Shown here: piece by piece, positions 35,701-46,501 of the stretch
Numbering within the stretch: the stretch's first letter is position 1
Layout: every line of letters begins with the position of its first letter
Assembly: GCF_033807575.1 (NCBI RefSeq)
Contig: NC_084704.1
Coordinates: 33,457,968-33,521,967, forward strand
Direction: 5' to 3'
From: Cydia pomonella
Taxonomy: Eukaryota > Arthropoda > Insecta > Lepidoptera > Tortricidae
DNA: 64,000 bases
Made by a program: the position numbers and the translations under genes
The notes under the pieces: model-generated
What the model was told of the DNA's origin: nothing
Databases searched by the model: none
Seen by the model: the letters and a program-made list of their open reading frames with translations, nothing else

Positions 35701-38700
35701 GTTGCTGTCTCTATAGGGTTCAGTCAGTTACACTCACAATGTCGTCGATCTTGAGTATGGCGCGCACGGTCTCGGTGGCGAGCGCGAGCGCCGAGGCGGT
35801 GACGTGGAGCGGCTGCAGCACGTGCTCCTGGCGCATGTCGGTGACGCGGCCGTCTGTTGCTGTCTCTATAGGGTTCAGTCAGTTACACTCACAATGTCGT
35901 CGATCTTGAGTATGGCGCGCACGGTCTCGGTGGCGAGCGCGAGCGCCGAGGCGGTGACGTGGAGCGGCTGCAGCACGTGCTCCTGGCGCATGTCGGTGAC
36001 GCGGCCGTCTGTTGCTGTCTCTATAGGGTTCAGTCAGTTACACTCACAATGTCGTCGATCTTGAGTATGGCGCGCACGGTCTCGGTGGCGAGCGCGAGCG
36101 CCGAGGCGGTGACGTGGAGCGGCTGCAGCACGTGCTCCTGGCGCATGTCGGTGACGCGGCCGCGGCGCACGTTGACGCCCGCGCCCGCCGCGCCGGCGCC
36201 GCCGGCCGCGTGGGCGGCGCGCAGCTCCGTCACTGTTTCGATGGGGTTTAAGCCTGTGGAGCAAGGACGATATATGTAACGGTAAGGTCGATTAAATCTA
36301 ATCAATATAGTAATTAATACAAACGTGATATTATCTAGCTTTTTAGTCGAGTACGGTGTTTCGGCCACGAAGCTTGCTGAGTGGCCTAAATAATACGGTA
36401 CAAGATTAGATAACTCGATCATATCACCATTGTATACAATTCTTTCTCTACGAGTCGACTAAAATAATTATTTTTCTACTATAAAACCCAAATAATTGAA
36501 CAAAATTAAGTAAGTTAATTAAGTCAGTAGATAAAAAAAATAGTACAAAAGATACAGTGTGGTATGTGAATTCAACCAATAAAGTTGATGAGAAGAAAAA
36601 ATATTTAACATGTTTCACTCTGTAACGAGATCTTTTTTAAAACAGTATGAGTATAACATGTTGTGTAACTTTCAATATATTTAAAGTAATGTATCACGCG
36701 GTTTTTATTTTAAAGTGTGAATCAACTTTAAAACAGGGCAAGACGTATTTAAAAGTGTCCTAAAGCCTCAACCACAAAACAAATCGTAAACCATGAACAT
36801 TTGTTTTATTAATTTGACTAAAAGTTTAAGAGCCGCAAATCCAGCTCCAAAGAAGGTTTCCTCCTGAGCATATTATAACTAAAATATAAACAGTACCTGA
36901 ATGCCCAGCGAGCGTGGAGAGCACAACTACAAGAGCGTCACTAGCCCCCACCACCGCGCCCGCTACAGAGGGACATCACACAACGTACCCGCATTCTCAG
37001 CGAGCGTGGAAGGCACAACTTCGAGAGCGTCAGCATAGGCGCGCAGGCAGTAGTGGTCGGCGCCGGGCGCGGCGATGGCGGCGCGGGCCAGCGCGGCCGC
37101 CGCCGCCGCCTCGGGCGCGCCGCCGCCGGGCAGCAGCGCGGGCCGGCGCGCCACGCAGCGCACGGCGCACAGCGCGTCGTGCAGCGAGCGCGCCGCCTCC
37201 GCCACCACGGCGCCCGCTACAGAGGGACATCACACAACGTACCCGCATTCTCAGCGAGCGTGGAAGGCACAACTTCGAGAGCGTCAGCATAGGCGCGCAG
37301 GCAGTAGTGGTCGGCGCCGGGCGCGGCGATGGCGGCGCGGGCCAGCGCGGCCGCCGCCGCCGCCTCGGGCGCGCCGCCGCCGGGCAGCAGCGCGGGCCGG
37401 CGCGCCACGCAGCGCACGGCGCACAGCGCGTCGTGCAGCGAGCGCGCCGCCTCCGCCACCACGGCGCCCGCTACAGAGGGACATCACACAACGTACCCGC
37501 ATTCTCAGCGAGCGTGGAAGGCACAACTTCGAGAGCGTCAGCATAGGCGCGCAGGCAGTAGTGGTCGGCGCCGGGCGCGGCGATGGCGGCGCGGGCCAGC
37601 GCGGCCGCCGCCGCCGCCTCGGGCGCGCCGCCGCCGGGCAGCAGCGCGGGCCGGCGCGCCACGCAGCGCACGGCGCACAGCGCGTCGTGCAGCGAGCGCG
37701 CCGCCTCCGCCACCACGGCGCCCGCTACAGAGGGACATCACACAACGTACCCGCATTCTCAGCGAGCGTGGAAGGCACAACTTCGAGAGCGTCAGCATAG
37801 GCGCGCAGGCAGTAGTGGTCGGCGCCGGGCGCGGCGATGGCGGCGCGGGCCAGCGCGGCCGCCGCCGCCGCCTCGGGCGCGCCGCCGCCGGGCAGCAGCG
37901 CGGGCCGGCGCGCCACGCAGCGCACGGCGCACAGCGCGTCGTGCAGCGAGCGCGCCGCCTCCGCCACCACGGCGCCCGCTACAGAGGGACATCACACAAC
38001 GTACCCGCATTCTCAGCGAGCGTGGAAGGCACAACTTCGAGAGCGTCAGCATAGGCGCGCAGGCAGTAGTGGTCGGCGCCGGGCGCGGCGATGGCGGCGC
38101 GGGCCAGCGCGGCCGCCGCCGCCGCCTCGGGCGCGCCGCCGCCGGGCAGCAGCGCGGGCCGGCGCGCCACGCAGCGCACGGCGCACAGCGCGTCGTGCAG
38201 CGAGCGCGCCGCCTCCGCCACCACGGCGCCCGCTACAGAGGGACATCACACAACGGACCCGCAGTCTCAGCGAGCGGGGAAGGCACAACTTCGAGAGCGT
38301 CAGCATAGGCGCGCAGGCAGTAGTGGTCGGCGCCGGGCGCGGCGATGGCGGCGCGGGCCAGCGCGGCCGCCGCCGCCGCCTCGGGCGCGCCGCCGCCGGG
38401 CAGCAGCGCGGGCCGGCGCGCCACGCAGCGCACGGCGCACAGCGCGTCGTGCAGCGAGCGCGCCGCCTCCGCCACCACGGCGCCCGCTACAGAGGGACAT
38501 CACACAACGTACCCGCATTCTCAGCGAGCGTGGAAGGCACAACTTCGAGAGCGTCAGCATAGGCGCGCAGGCAGTAGTGGTCGGCGCCGGGCGCGGCGAT
38601 GGCGGCGCGGGCCAGCGCGGCCGCCGCCGCCGCCTCGGGCGCGCCGCCGCCGGGCAGCAGCGCGGGCCGGCGCGCCACGCAGCGCACGGCGCACAGCGCG

Positions 38701-41700
38701 TCGTGCAGCGAGCGCGCCGCCTCCGCCACCACGGCGCCCGCTACAGAGGGACATCACACACCGTACCCGCCTTCTCAGCGAGCGTGGAAGGCACAACTTC
38801 GAGAGCGTCAGCATAGGCGCGCAGGCAGTAGTGGTCGGCGCCGGGCGCGGCGATGGCGGCGCGGGCCAGCGCGGCCGCCGCCGCCGCCTCGGGCGCGCCG
38901 CCGCCGGGCAGCAGCGCGGGCCGGCGCGCCACGCAGCGCACGGCGCACAGCGCGTCGTGCAGCGAGCGCGCCGCCTCCGCCACCACGGCGCCCGCTACAG
39001 AGGGACATCACACAACGTACCCGCATTCTCAGCGAGCGTGGAAGGCACAACTACGAGAGCGTCAGCATAGGCGCGCAGGCAGTAGTGGTCGGCGCCGGGC
39101 GCGGCGATGGCGGCGCGGGCCAGCGCGGCCGCCGCCGCCGCCTCGGGCGCGCCGCCGCCGGGCAGCAGCGCGGGCCGGCGCGCCACGCAGCGCACGGCGC
39201 ACAGCGCGTCGTGCAGCGAGCGCGCCGCCTCCGCCACCACGGCGCCCGCTACAGAGGGACATCACACAACGTACCCGCATTCTCAGCGAGCGTGGAAGGC
39301 ACAACTTCGAGAGCGTCAGCATAGGCGCGCAGGCAGTAGTGGTCGGCGCCGGGCGCGGCGATGGCGGCGCGGGCCAGCGCGGCCGCCGCCGCCGCCTCGG
39401 GCGCGCCGCCGCCGGGCAGCAGCGCGGGCCGGCGCGCCACGCAGCGCACGGCGCACAGCGCGTCGTGCAGCGAGCGCGCCGCCTCCGCCACCACGGCGCC
39501 CGCTACAGAGGGACATCACACAACGTACCCGCATTCTCAGCGAGCGTGGAAGGCACAACTTCGAGAGCGTCAGCATAGGCGCGCAGGCAGTAGTGGTCGG
39601 CGCCGGGCGCGGCGATGGCGGCGCGGGCCAGCGCGGCCGCCGCCGCCGCCTCGGGCGCGCCGCCGCCGGGCAGCAGCGCGGGCCGGCGCGCCACGCAGCG
39701 CACGGCGCACAGCGCGTCGTGCAGCGAGCGCGCCGCCTCCGCCACCACGGCGCCCGCTACAGAGGGACATCACACAACGTACCCGCATTCTCAGCGAGCG
39801 TGGAAGGCACAACTTCGAGAGCGTCAGCATAGGCGCGCAGGCAGTAGTGGTCGGCGCCGGGCGCGGCGATGGCGGCGCGGGCCAGCGCGGCCGCCGCCGC
39901 CGCCTCGGGCGCGCCGCCGCCGGGCAGCAGCGCGGGCCGGCGCGCCACGCAGCGCACGGCGCACAGCGCGTCGTGCAGCGAGCGCGCCGCCTCCGCCACC
40001 ACGGCGCCCGCTACAGAGGGACATCACACAACGTACCCGCATTCTCAGCGAGCGTGGAAGGCACAACTTCGAGAGCGTCAGCATAGGCGCGCAGGCAGTA
40101 GTGGTCGGCGCCGGGCGCGGCGATGGCGGCGCGGGCCAGCGCGCCCGCCGCCGCCGCCTCGGGCGCGCCGCCGCCGGGCAGCAGCGCGGGCCGGCGCGCC
40201 ACGCAGCGCACGGCGCACAGCGCGTCGTGCAGCGAGCGCGCCGCCTCCGCCACCACGGCGCCCGCTACAGAGGGACATCACACAACGTACCCGCATTCTC
40301 AGCGAGCGTGGAAGGCACAACTTCGAGAGCGTCAGCATAGGCGCGCAGGCAGTAGTGGTCGGCGCCGGGCGCGGCGATGGCGGCGCGGGCCAGCGCGGCC
40401 GCCGCCGCCGCCTCGGGCGCGCCGCCGCCGGGCAGCAGCGCGGGCCGGCGCGCCACGCAGCGCACGGCGCACAGCGCGTCGTGCAGCGAGCGCGCCGCCT
40501 CCGCCACCACGGCGCCCGCTACAGAGGGACATCACACAACGTACCCGCATTCTCAGCGAGCGTGGAAGGCACAACTTCGAGAGCGTCAGCATAGGCGCGC
40601 AGGCAGTAGTGGTCGGCGCCGGGCGCGGCGATGGCGGCGCGGGCCAGCGCGGCCGCCGCCGCCGCCTCGGGCGCGCCGCCGCCGGGCAGCAGCGCGGGCC
40701 GGCGCGCCACGCAGCGCACGGCGCACAGCGCGTCGTGCAGCGAGCGCGCCGCCTCCGCCACCACGGCGCCCGACGACCCGCGCACCAGCACCGACACCGT
40801 GCGCCCGCCGCTGGCGCACCCGGTCATCTGGGAAATAACAACGGTCGCTAAAGAGGGCGGAAACCTAGGAAATTAGAAAGGAAAACAAGATACGGCGTAC
40901 CGCGTGAAACTTGCGACGGAGAGTTGGCGCGGGTTTTAACTTTTTACCTCAATAACTCTGAAACTATTCTTCTGTTTAAAATTTTGCTAGTCAAATCCCT
41001 TTTAATCAAAATTTTATACTAAAATTATACTGCTATGATATAATAAAACAATCTCACCATGAATAATTATTTCGATGAAAAATTATTTGAATAATGCTCA
41101 ACTCTGCATTAGAGTAAATCCCAAATATTCGTTTTTTTTTTAAATAAGAATGGTAATGGTGTTTTGCCTTACGCGAAATAATGTTTAAACTATAAATTAG
41201 GTATAATACCAACAATGGTAGCTGACCTGTAACTATGTTATTAATAAAATTATTTGTATTTGTAAAAAAGAATGAAAGCACACACACACACAGTTAACAA
41301 TAGTATGTAGAAATCAATTAACATCAACTATTTCAGAAAATCAACTCTATACAGGTTTTCGGCACTTCTGTGAATGATAATTTGATAAGAATCCTAACCA
41401 AATCTTTAGTCATTTTTTAAAATATTTTTTAAACGAATTTTTCTGATAACTAGACGTGCTAATAAAAACCAGTACTTGTTATTACTAATGGTTAACAAAA
41501 GATGTACAATCTCATCGACTAAATCTATAAATTTGACATTTTTGCAACTAAATTCGATAACGGCCTCTTAAACCCACTATTTTAGAAGAAATGACAGGTT
41601 AAATCAATTCAAAGCAATGACGTCTTGCCTATTACACTTGCCATATTATAACTCACCTTAATGTACTTGCCGGAAGGTTCATTGACCTCCTCGACCAGAT

Positions 41701-44700
41701 CCACATTGACCAGGTTCTCGGCCGTGAAGTGGTCGAGCGAAGCGATGGGCCGGCAGCCGAGAGTCTTGCACACGAACTCGATATCTTCGCGCTCGATGTC
41801 CTTGATGACCATGCACTTGATCTTGTCGAGGAAGTGCACCGCTAGGTCACTCAAAGCGTCTCTAGAACAACCAAATTCGACGTGAATATCATTAGATAAG
41901 ACATACTATTCGAAGAGGGGAAACGAATAACGCTACCATAGCTTTCGCTTGGAAACCGCCGGACGGAAGCCGTGGCTCCGGCTGCCCTATACACTCTTGG
42001 CAACGGTTCGTCTTAAGTGAGCTACGAGCGGTCAGGTTGAGCTGGAGCGAGGCCAGAAGGCGAGCTGAAGATAGGAAGGCGTGGCGCGAGCTTGTGAAAG
42101 CCCTTTGCACCTCTGGGGTGCTTTAGCACAACAACAACATCATTAATCTTTTGAACACCAGACGGCGAAAGAATATGCCGTGCCCCAAAAGCCAGGCGAT
42201 CGCGATTATTTAAGCAAAATTAAACTTTACGGAGTCCCGCGTAAGTCCATATTGCATTGGCGAAACTGTCGCCTGTAGCCGTCGTTGGCGTCTCTGGCAA
42301 GGCATTCCGATGACGGCCACAGCCGACTGTGACGGTCAAAAGGTTAAGTAATAATGATTAAGCTTGGCCACCCAAAGTTCGCGCTGTGCGCCGAGCATGC
42401 AGTCTCTGACTCATGACCTATGTTGCATACGTAAGTCTCAAACAAAAAACTATAAAAAGCAACAGTTACTTCATAAATTAACTTAATTTTTCTTCTCCGA
42501 TCGGCCGGTTTTTTTTGTACAAACTGGTGCCTGCATTAATTCTTGAATTAACATTGCCAAAAAGCGAACGTGTTTATTTTGGTGCGACATAGAAAAGGCT
42601 AACATTATTCAATATTCCTATCTTTGTATATATTTCAAAATAAATAAGGAGCATTCCACTAAACTAAAAAAAAAAAACTAAACATGAAATTGTCTACCAT
42701 TGTCCCTGCCTGACACCAACCTATCCAAGGTGGCCCTCACCGGGAAGATGCCCGGAAAACGGTAACTGTATTGGTGATGGGGTGGGAGGAGGTTACCCAA
42801 GCTGCCCAGGACCGGAGTCAGTGGAAGAAAATGGTTCGAGCCCTACACCCCAGCAGGGGGTAACAGGATGAAAAGAAGAATGGTCAAAAATACGCATAGA
42901 AAAATAATCGTGTGCTTTAAACGCCGAGAAAAAGTAGCAACACAGGAAATAACATGCGTCTGTACGGGACAGCCCGTGGAATGCTCCATTAGTTCCAGCA
43001 CTATGTAGTCTTTCTCAAGAATAAAAGATGGATGGTTCGTTAGTAAACTAACCTGAGGATGGACTTCTGCACGAGCAGCACGTTGCAGCCCGCCTTCTTG
43101 ATCTGCTTCACGATGTTCAGGATGTACTGGCGCTCCTCTTTGAGCACGCGGTCCATCGCGGCGTAGTCCGACACGATTACGTTGTGGTCCATCTGTAAGA
43201 TCCAAGGATAATTAGGTTGGCAGATGATTTATTTAGAATGAGACGTAATTTAACAGCGGTTTTATGAAAAAGGGGATTAGTCTATAGAGAAGAACGCACA
43301 TCAGTCTTGGGCGGCGATATGCAGAACTGTATCAGGCCGACTTTAGCCTTCTCGAGGCGATGCGGCCCGTTGACGTTGGCGGCGCGGTGCGGCACGACGA
43401 GCCCCTGCACCAGCTCGGTGTCCTCCACCGTGCCGCCCAGCCGCTCCAGCACCTTGACGTCGCGCAGGTCCACGCGCGCGCCCACGCCGCCCACTATCGG
43501 CTCCATCACTGAAAATCAACTACAGTTAGTACTTATTCAATTATTTATTCATCTCGAATAAATGAGGGCGTTTTCAATTAGGCGGGTCCACACAGAACGA
43601 GCCGCCTTGCGAGGAAAATAGCAAAATTATCGCCCGAAGCAGCACAAGCTGTCTGTGTAGACATGCATCGCCCGAGGCAATGCAGCCGAGGCACGTCTAC
43701 ACAGATTGAACTGCTTCGCGCGGCAATTTCATATTTTCCTCGCGAGGCGGCTTGTTCTTTGTGGACCCGCCTAACTATGTAATGGTTTGGCTATTAGGAC
43801 TTATGCACACTGCGATTTAAGAAAGCCGTCATACTGTAAGTGTAAAAAGTAAATTTACAACTAGAATAACTTACACCAAAATTTTTGTGCCTGATTACTG
43901 GGTGTACCGGACCATCGAAGTGCCGGATTACCGAGATTTCACAGTACAACAAATATTATTAGAATCAATAGCTCACCAGCGCGAATAGCCTGGACAGAAA
44001 TAGGAGCCAAAATGGTTGAGTGCTGAGAAACAACTTTAGAGTTGAGGGATGTGGCGGCTGCCTGCAGTAGGGCTTCCTCGTTCTGGAGGTCCACAGGAGT
44101 CGCCATGCCTTCGATCACCTAGGAGAATAGGGAAACCATTAGAAAAATATATATATTAAGAGCTACAAGTCAAGTCTTAACAAAATTATTCTTAATTCTA
44201 TAGAATGATATTGGAATGGAATGTAAAATCAAACAAATAATTTATTTTTACTATTCTACATCCACATGGACCTTAAAAAATGGAAACAAAAAGATTCAAT
44301 CAATTATTTGGTCAATGGGGCCCACACAGAGCGAGCAGCCTCGCGAAGAAATGCCGCGCGAAGCAGCTCGGTCGGTGAAGACTCGCATCATCTCATAAGT
44401 TACAACATTTTGTATCCTAGCATTCTGTTGCCATTAATCAAACAACTTAGTTACATGGTTTCATTGTTTCAAATTTTTTACCCTCTGAACGCCACGCCTA
44501 CCGTGTGCAGCGCGTCAACGTTAACCTTATCGCAATGCACGAAGGTTTATATTGGGCTGTAACCGCAGCCGTCAGTTAACGTCTTTGGCGGTCAAACGGT
44601 TAAGATATATGTAAATTATATTTATTAGTGTACTTCATAAATGAATTTAGGCAGATATTTAAAGAATTTAATTTACCTGGAGGGCCATTTGTAGAGCTTT

Positions 44701-46501
44701 CTGGAACCCATCTGAAATGACTGTAGGATGGATGCCTTTCTGCAAGAGCTTCTCAGCAGAGTCCAGCAGGGCTCCTGCGATCACGACCACTGAGGTAGTG
44801 CCATCACCCGCCTCAATGTCTTGGGCGCGGGACAGTTCTACCAACTGAAACATGGCAAGAAAATGTATTCATAGCCAACTTGCATGCTAAGAGTGTGTAG
44901 ATTTCGTTGCTATACCATTATAGGGAACTAAGCACAAGCAAGCATAGGTTTCTAAATCAGGTATTTTATGTAGTTAAAAGAAGTGGATAGTAACACTATG
45001 TAGGGGTATGTTTGCCTTTGTACATATTTTGTTTTATTGAATTTTCCACATGTATTTCATAACCATGGTATGCTACGAAAAATCCTATGCCTAATTATTC
45101 CATTATCAGATTATCACACCACAAAAATACCAATATACATAATGTATAGGTCTCAGGCCTACTTCTGAGATCATCTTTAATTCTCAAAGAACAAACTAAA
45201 TAAATAACACGGATCATATAGAGTATAATGAATGTAAAACACATCCCTCACTATCCATCCCCATACCGTCTATCATACATGGATGAATTTTTAATTCATT
45301 ATATGCCATATAATCAGTTTACATAGTTTTATTTTATGTATTACACTAATTGTCTTCTTTTACTGATTATAAAAAATATTAAAAACCTGTACAATATTAA
45401 TTACTTACTTTCAATTATGAATATCCTAGACAATACTCAATAATAAACTTTCATATCTAAAAAGTAATAAACCAATATCAAAAAATGATGACATTGACAA
45501 CCCTATAACACTATCTTTTAGTATTCATTTGCTTCTGCAAAATTTTTAGGACTATGTGTATTTTTTTAATATTATCAGGGATAGTGCAATACCGCAAAAC
45601 TAACAAAGACAAAAGAGATCAAAATTCAAGCATGCAAGTTATGCAGTATTGCACTATCCCCGACGATATGAACTGTTAAAGGGTCTGAATATACACTGAT
45701 AACTCTTACCATTTTAGCAGCTGGGTGAATCACACTCATCTGTTTCAAAATAGTGGCCCCATCATTGGTTATTGTCACTTCACCATTTGCTGCTTGGATC
45801 TAAAAGTAAGTATTTAGAATGAGCTTCAAAATGTTTCAATTTCAATGTTTTATAGCATTATTACTTAAAACTTTATCTTTGAATCAATTAACATATTGTG
45901 TCCAGCTTTCCTTACTTGATGCTACACTGTAAGTACAGTACATAATGTAAATAAATAAAAACTTGTTGACTTGTTAAGTTTAAGTACAATTTTATTTTTA
46001 CCATTTTATCCATCCCGCGGGGACCGAGACTGGTGCGGATAGCATCTGATACGGCTGAAAAATAAACATACCCAGATTTAAGTAATGAAACTATTCACAC
46101 AGATAAATTTTAGAAAATGTGAGTTTCTAAAGAAAATCTTTAAGAAATTTTCAATTTTTTATTCCATTTCCATAGTCACATGACTAAACTTAGAACTATA
46201 ATAAAACCGATACGCATAAAAATAAAAAAAATCGCGTAAAACAGACGGTTACAGCGGAGAAAGCTATGTAGTTAGAAAATTTAAGCCTCCTTACTACAAA
46301 ATGTTTACTAAGATAATGTATTTCATTCACATATTGTCGCAGAATTGGAAATAAAAAATCAGATGTTATTAGTCATATAGGTAATCTGTAGATACCTTTT
46401 GCGGCATTTATGTTGCTCAGCCGAATGTCTGTCGGCTTGCTTTTATCCTTGTAAACAGCCGAATTAACTTTAGCGGAATCACCACCCGCTTTAATAACCA
46501 T
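32716..46501 (-). CDS. CCT4: T-complex protein 1 subunit delta (CCT4)
   Basis: Exons (5' to 3'): 46501-46396, 46054-46002, 45799-45710, 44844-44677, 44118-43977, 43508-43300, 43192-43053, 41861-41657, 40827-40545, 36253-36048, 32733-32716. All junctions are GT...AG, phases agree, and the sum is 539 aa, the same length as human CCT4. Seen: ATP-site motifs GDGTTS (about residues 96-101) and GGGAPE (about 420-425), SLGPRGMDKM, VVSQHST, VIKDIEREDIEF, STLAENAG and ATETVRAILKIDDI. It is one of eight subunits of the cytosolic TRiC/CCT chaperonin that folds actin and tubulin. The final exon encodes only VNTMN. Exons 9 and 10 are each the proximal unit of a long tandem array (254 bp and 155 bp) filling the next intron. 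Exons 6-10 are GC-rich, 1-3 AT-rich. Minus-strand AATAAA near 32332-32327. Confidence 0.93.
32750..33340. other. CCT4 intron 10, AT-rich part
   Basis: Homopolymer-rich, AT-rich sequence between the tiny last exon and the palindromic repeat at 33341. Nothing recognised. Confidence 0.4.
33341..33573. mobile_element. Palindromic MITE-like repeat, copy 2
   Basis: Nearly identical to 6412-6644 across ~232 bp; the clearest difference is attacgtta here against attatgtta there. It has the same inverted pair 'tttacagtacatatgg' / 'ccatatgtactgtaaa'. The second half of copy 1 (6645-6785) is absent. In CCT4 intron 10. Confidence 0.7.
33620..33902. mobile_element. 'gcgggtccacaca' MITE, one complete copy beside a fragment
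   Basis: 33752-33899 has inverted ends 'ggcgggtccacacagagcga' and 'tcgctctatgtggacccgcc', each flanked by TA. 33620-33750 is a related fragment sharing 'ctcagtcagctgttc' with the copy near 780. In CCT4 intron 10. Confidence 0.7.
34159..36162 (-). repeat. 155-bp tandem array, ~13 copies, spanning the exon 10 / intron 10 junction of CCT4
   Basis: On the minus strand each unit is about 114 bp of the 3' part of CCT4 exon 10 (from GRVTDMRQEH to KIDDI), the donor att|gtgagt, and about 41 bp of intron. 'ctatagggttcagtcagtta' recurs every 155 bp from 34161 to 36021, i.e. 13 times. Copies look identical. 155 is not a multiple of 3. The intronic part contains an in-frame stop 12 nt past the exon end, so read-through gives an ending ...IVSVTD instead of the spliced ...IVNTMN. 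The proximal copy (exon end 36048) is taken as the used exon. Confidence 0.93.
36254..36894. other. CCT4 intron 9, AT-rich segment between the two arrays
   Basis: 36390-36610 carries a dispersed repeat also present at 6826-7125. The remainder is AT-rich and unrecognised. The acceptor for exon 10 is ctccacag, ending at 36254. Confidence 0.5.
36895..36956 (-). repeat. Decayed, internally deleted outermost copy of the 254-bp unit
   Basis: On the plus strand 'cagcgagcgtgga' with 'gcacaactac' and 'agagcgtca' corresponds to the exon-end part of the unit. It then jumps directly to 'cccaccaccgcgcccgct', the far side, so about three quarters of the unit is deleted and the rest carries several substitutions. 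A donor-like gtactg remains. This is the copy farthest from the used exon. Confidence 0.75.
36955..40772 (-). repeat. 254-bp tandem array, ~15 copies, spanning the exon 9 / intron 9 junction of CCT4
   Basis: 'ctacagagggacatcacaca' recurs every 254 bp from 36962 to 40518, 15 times. Each unit on the minus strand is 228 bp of CCT4 exon 9 (residues about 390-465, ending AENA), then 26 nt that begin with the donor gtacgt and end with ccctctgtag. 228 is a multiple of 3; 254 is not. A few copies carry substitutions: three T-to-G near 38256-38278, two A-to-C near 38761-38771, one T-to-A near 39052 and one G-to-C near 40144. The proximal copy (donor after 40545) is taken as functional. Confidence 0.93.
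40828..41656. other. CCT4 intron 8
   Basis: AT-rich with a short (ca)n tract near 41279-41292. No repeat family or gene recognised. Confidence 0.5.
41925..42140 (+). mobile_element. 3' coding end of an RTE-like LINE
   Basis: The plus strand reads SWSEARRRAEDRKAWRELVK then ALCTSGVL and a stop at about 42124, followed by a short (caa)n-like tail. This is the characteristic C-terminus (RRAEDRxxWRxLV) of lepidopteran non-LTR retrotransposons. 5'-truncated; in CCT4 intron 7, antisense to the gene. Confidence 0.65.
42700..42880 (+). mobile_element. 3' coding end of a second RTE-like LINE
   Basis: One plus-strand frame gives WEEVTQAAQDRSQWKKMVRA then LHPSRG and a stop at about 42861, followed by an A-rich 'ggatgaaaagaag' tail. 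It is a different subfamily from the fragment 600 bp upstream. In CCT4 intron 7. Confidence 0.65.
43579..43775. mobile_element. Complete 'gcgggtccacaca' MITE with ~35-bp inverted ends
   Basis: Left 'ggcgggtccacacagaacga' and right 'ttctttgtggacccgcc', with 'gccgccttgcgagg' and 'cctcgcgaggcggc' continuing the inverted repeat inside. TA flanks both ends, suggesting a TA target. In CCT4 intron 5. Relatives lie at 740-906, 33620-33902 and 44315-44392. Confidence 0.8.
44315..44392. mobile_element. Fragment of the 'gcgggtccacaca' MITE
   Basis: 'gggcccacacagagcgagca' followed by 'gcctcgcgaagaaat' and 'cgcgcgaagcagctcg' matches the left half of the complete MITE at 43579. No right end present. In CCT4 intron 4. 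Confidence 0.55.
44880..45575. other. CCT4 intron 3, AT-rich
   Basis: No coding sequence or repeat recognised between exon 4 and the small hairpin element at 45579. Confidence 0.5.
45579..45663. mobile_element. Short inverted-repeat element (~85 bp)
   Basis: 'gggatagtgcaatac' at the left is the reverse complement of 'gtattgcactatccc' at the right, enclosing about 55 bp. In CCT4 intron 3. Confidence 0.55.

Noticed and set aside
34063..36422. A ladder of identical 86-residue plus-strand proteins.
   Set aside because: Antisense reading of the 155-bp CCT4 array; the minus strand encodes recognisable CCT4 C-terminus.
36914..40876. Ladders of 241-, 86- and 81-residue Arg/Ala-rich proteins on both strands.
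   Set aside because: Frames through the GC-rich 254-bp array. Only the proximal minus-strand copy, joined to the start of exon 9, is CCT4.
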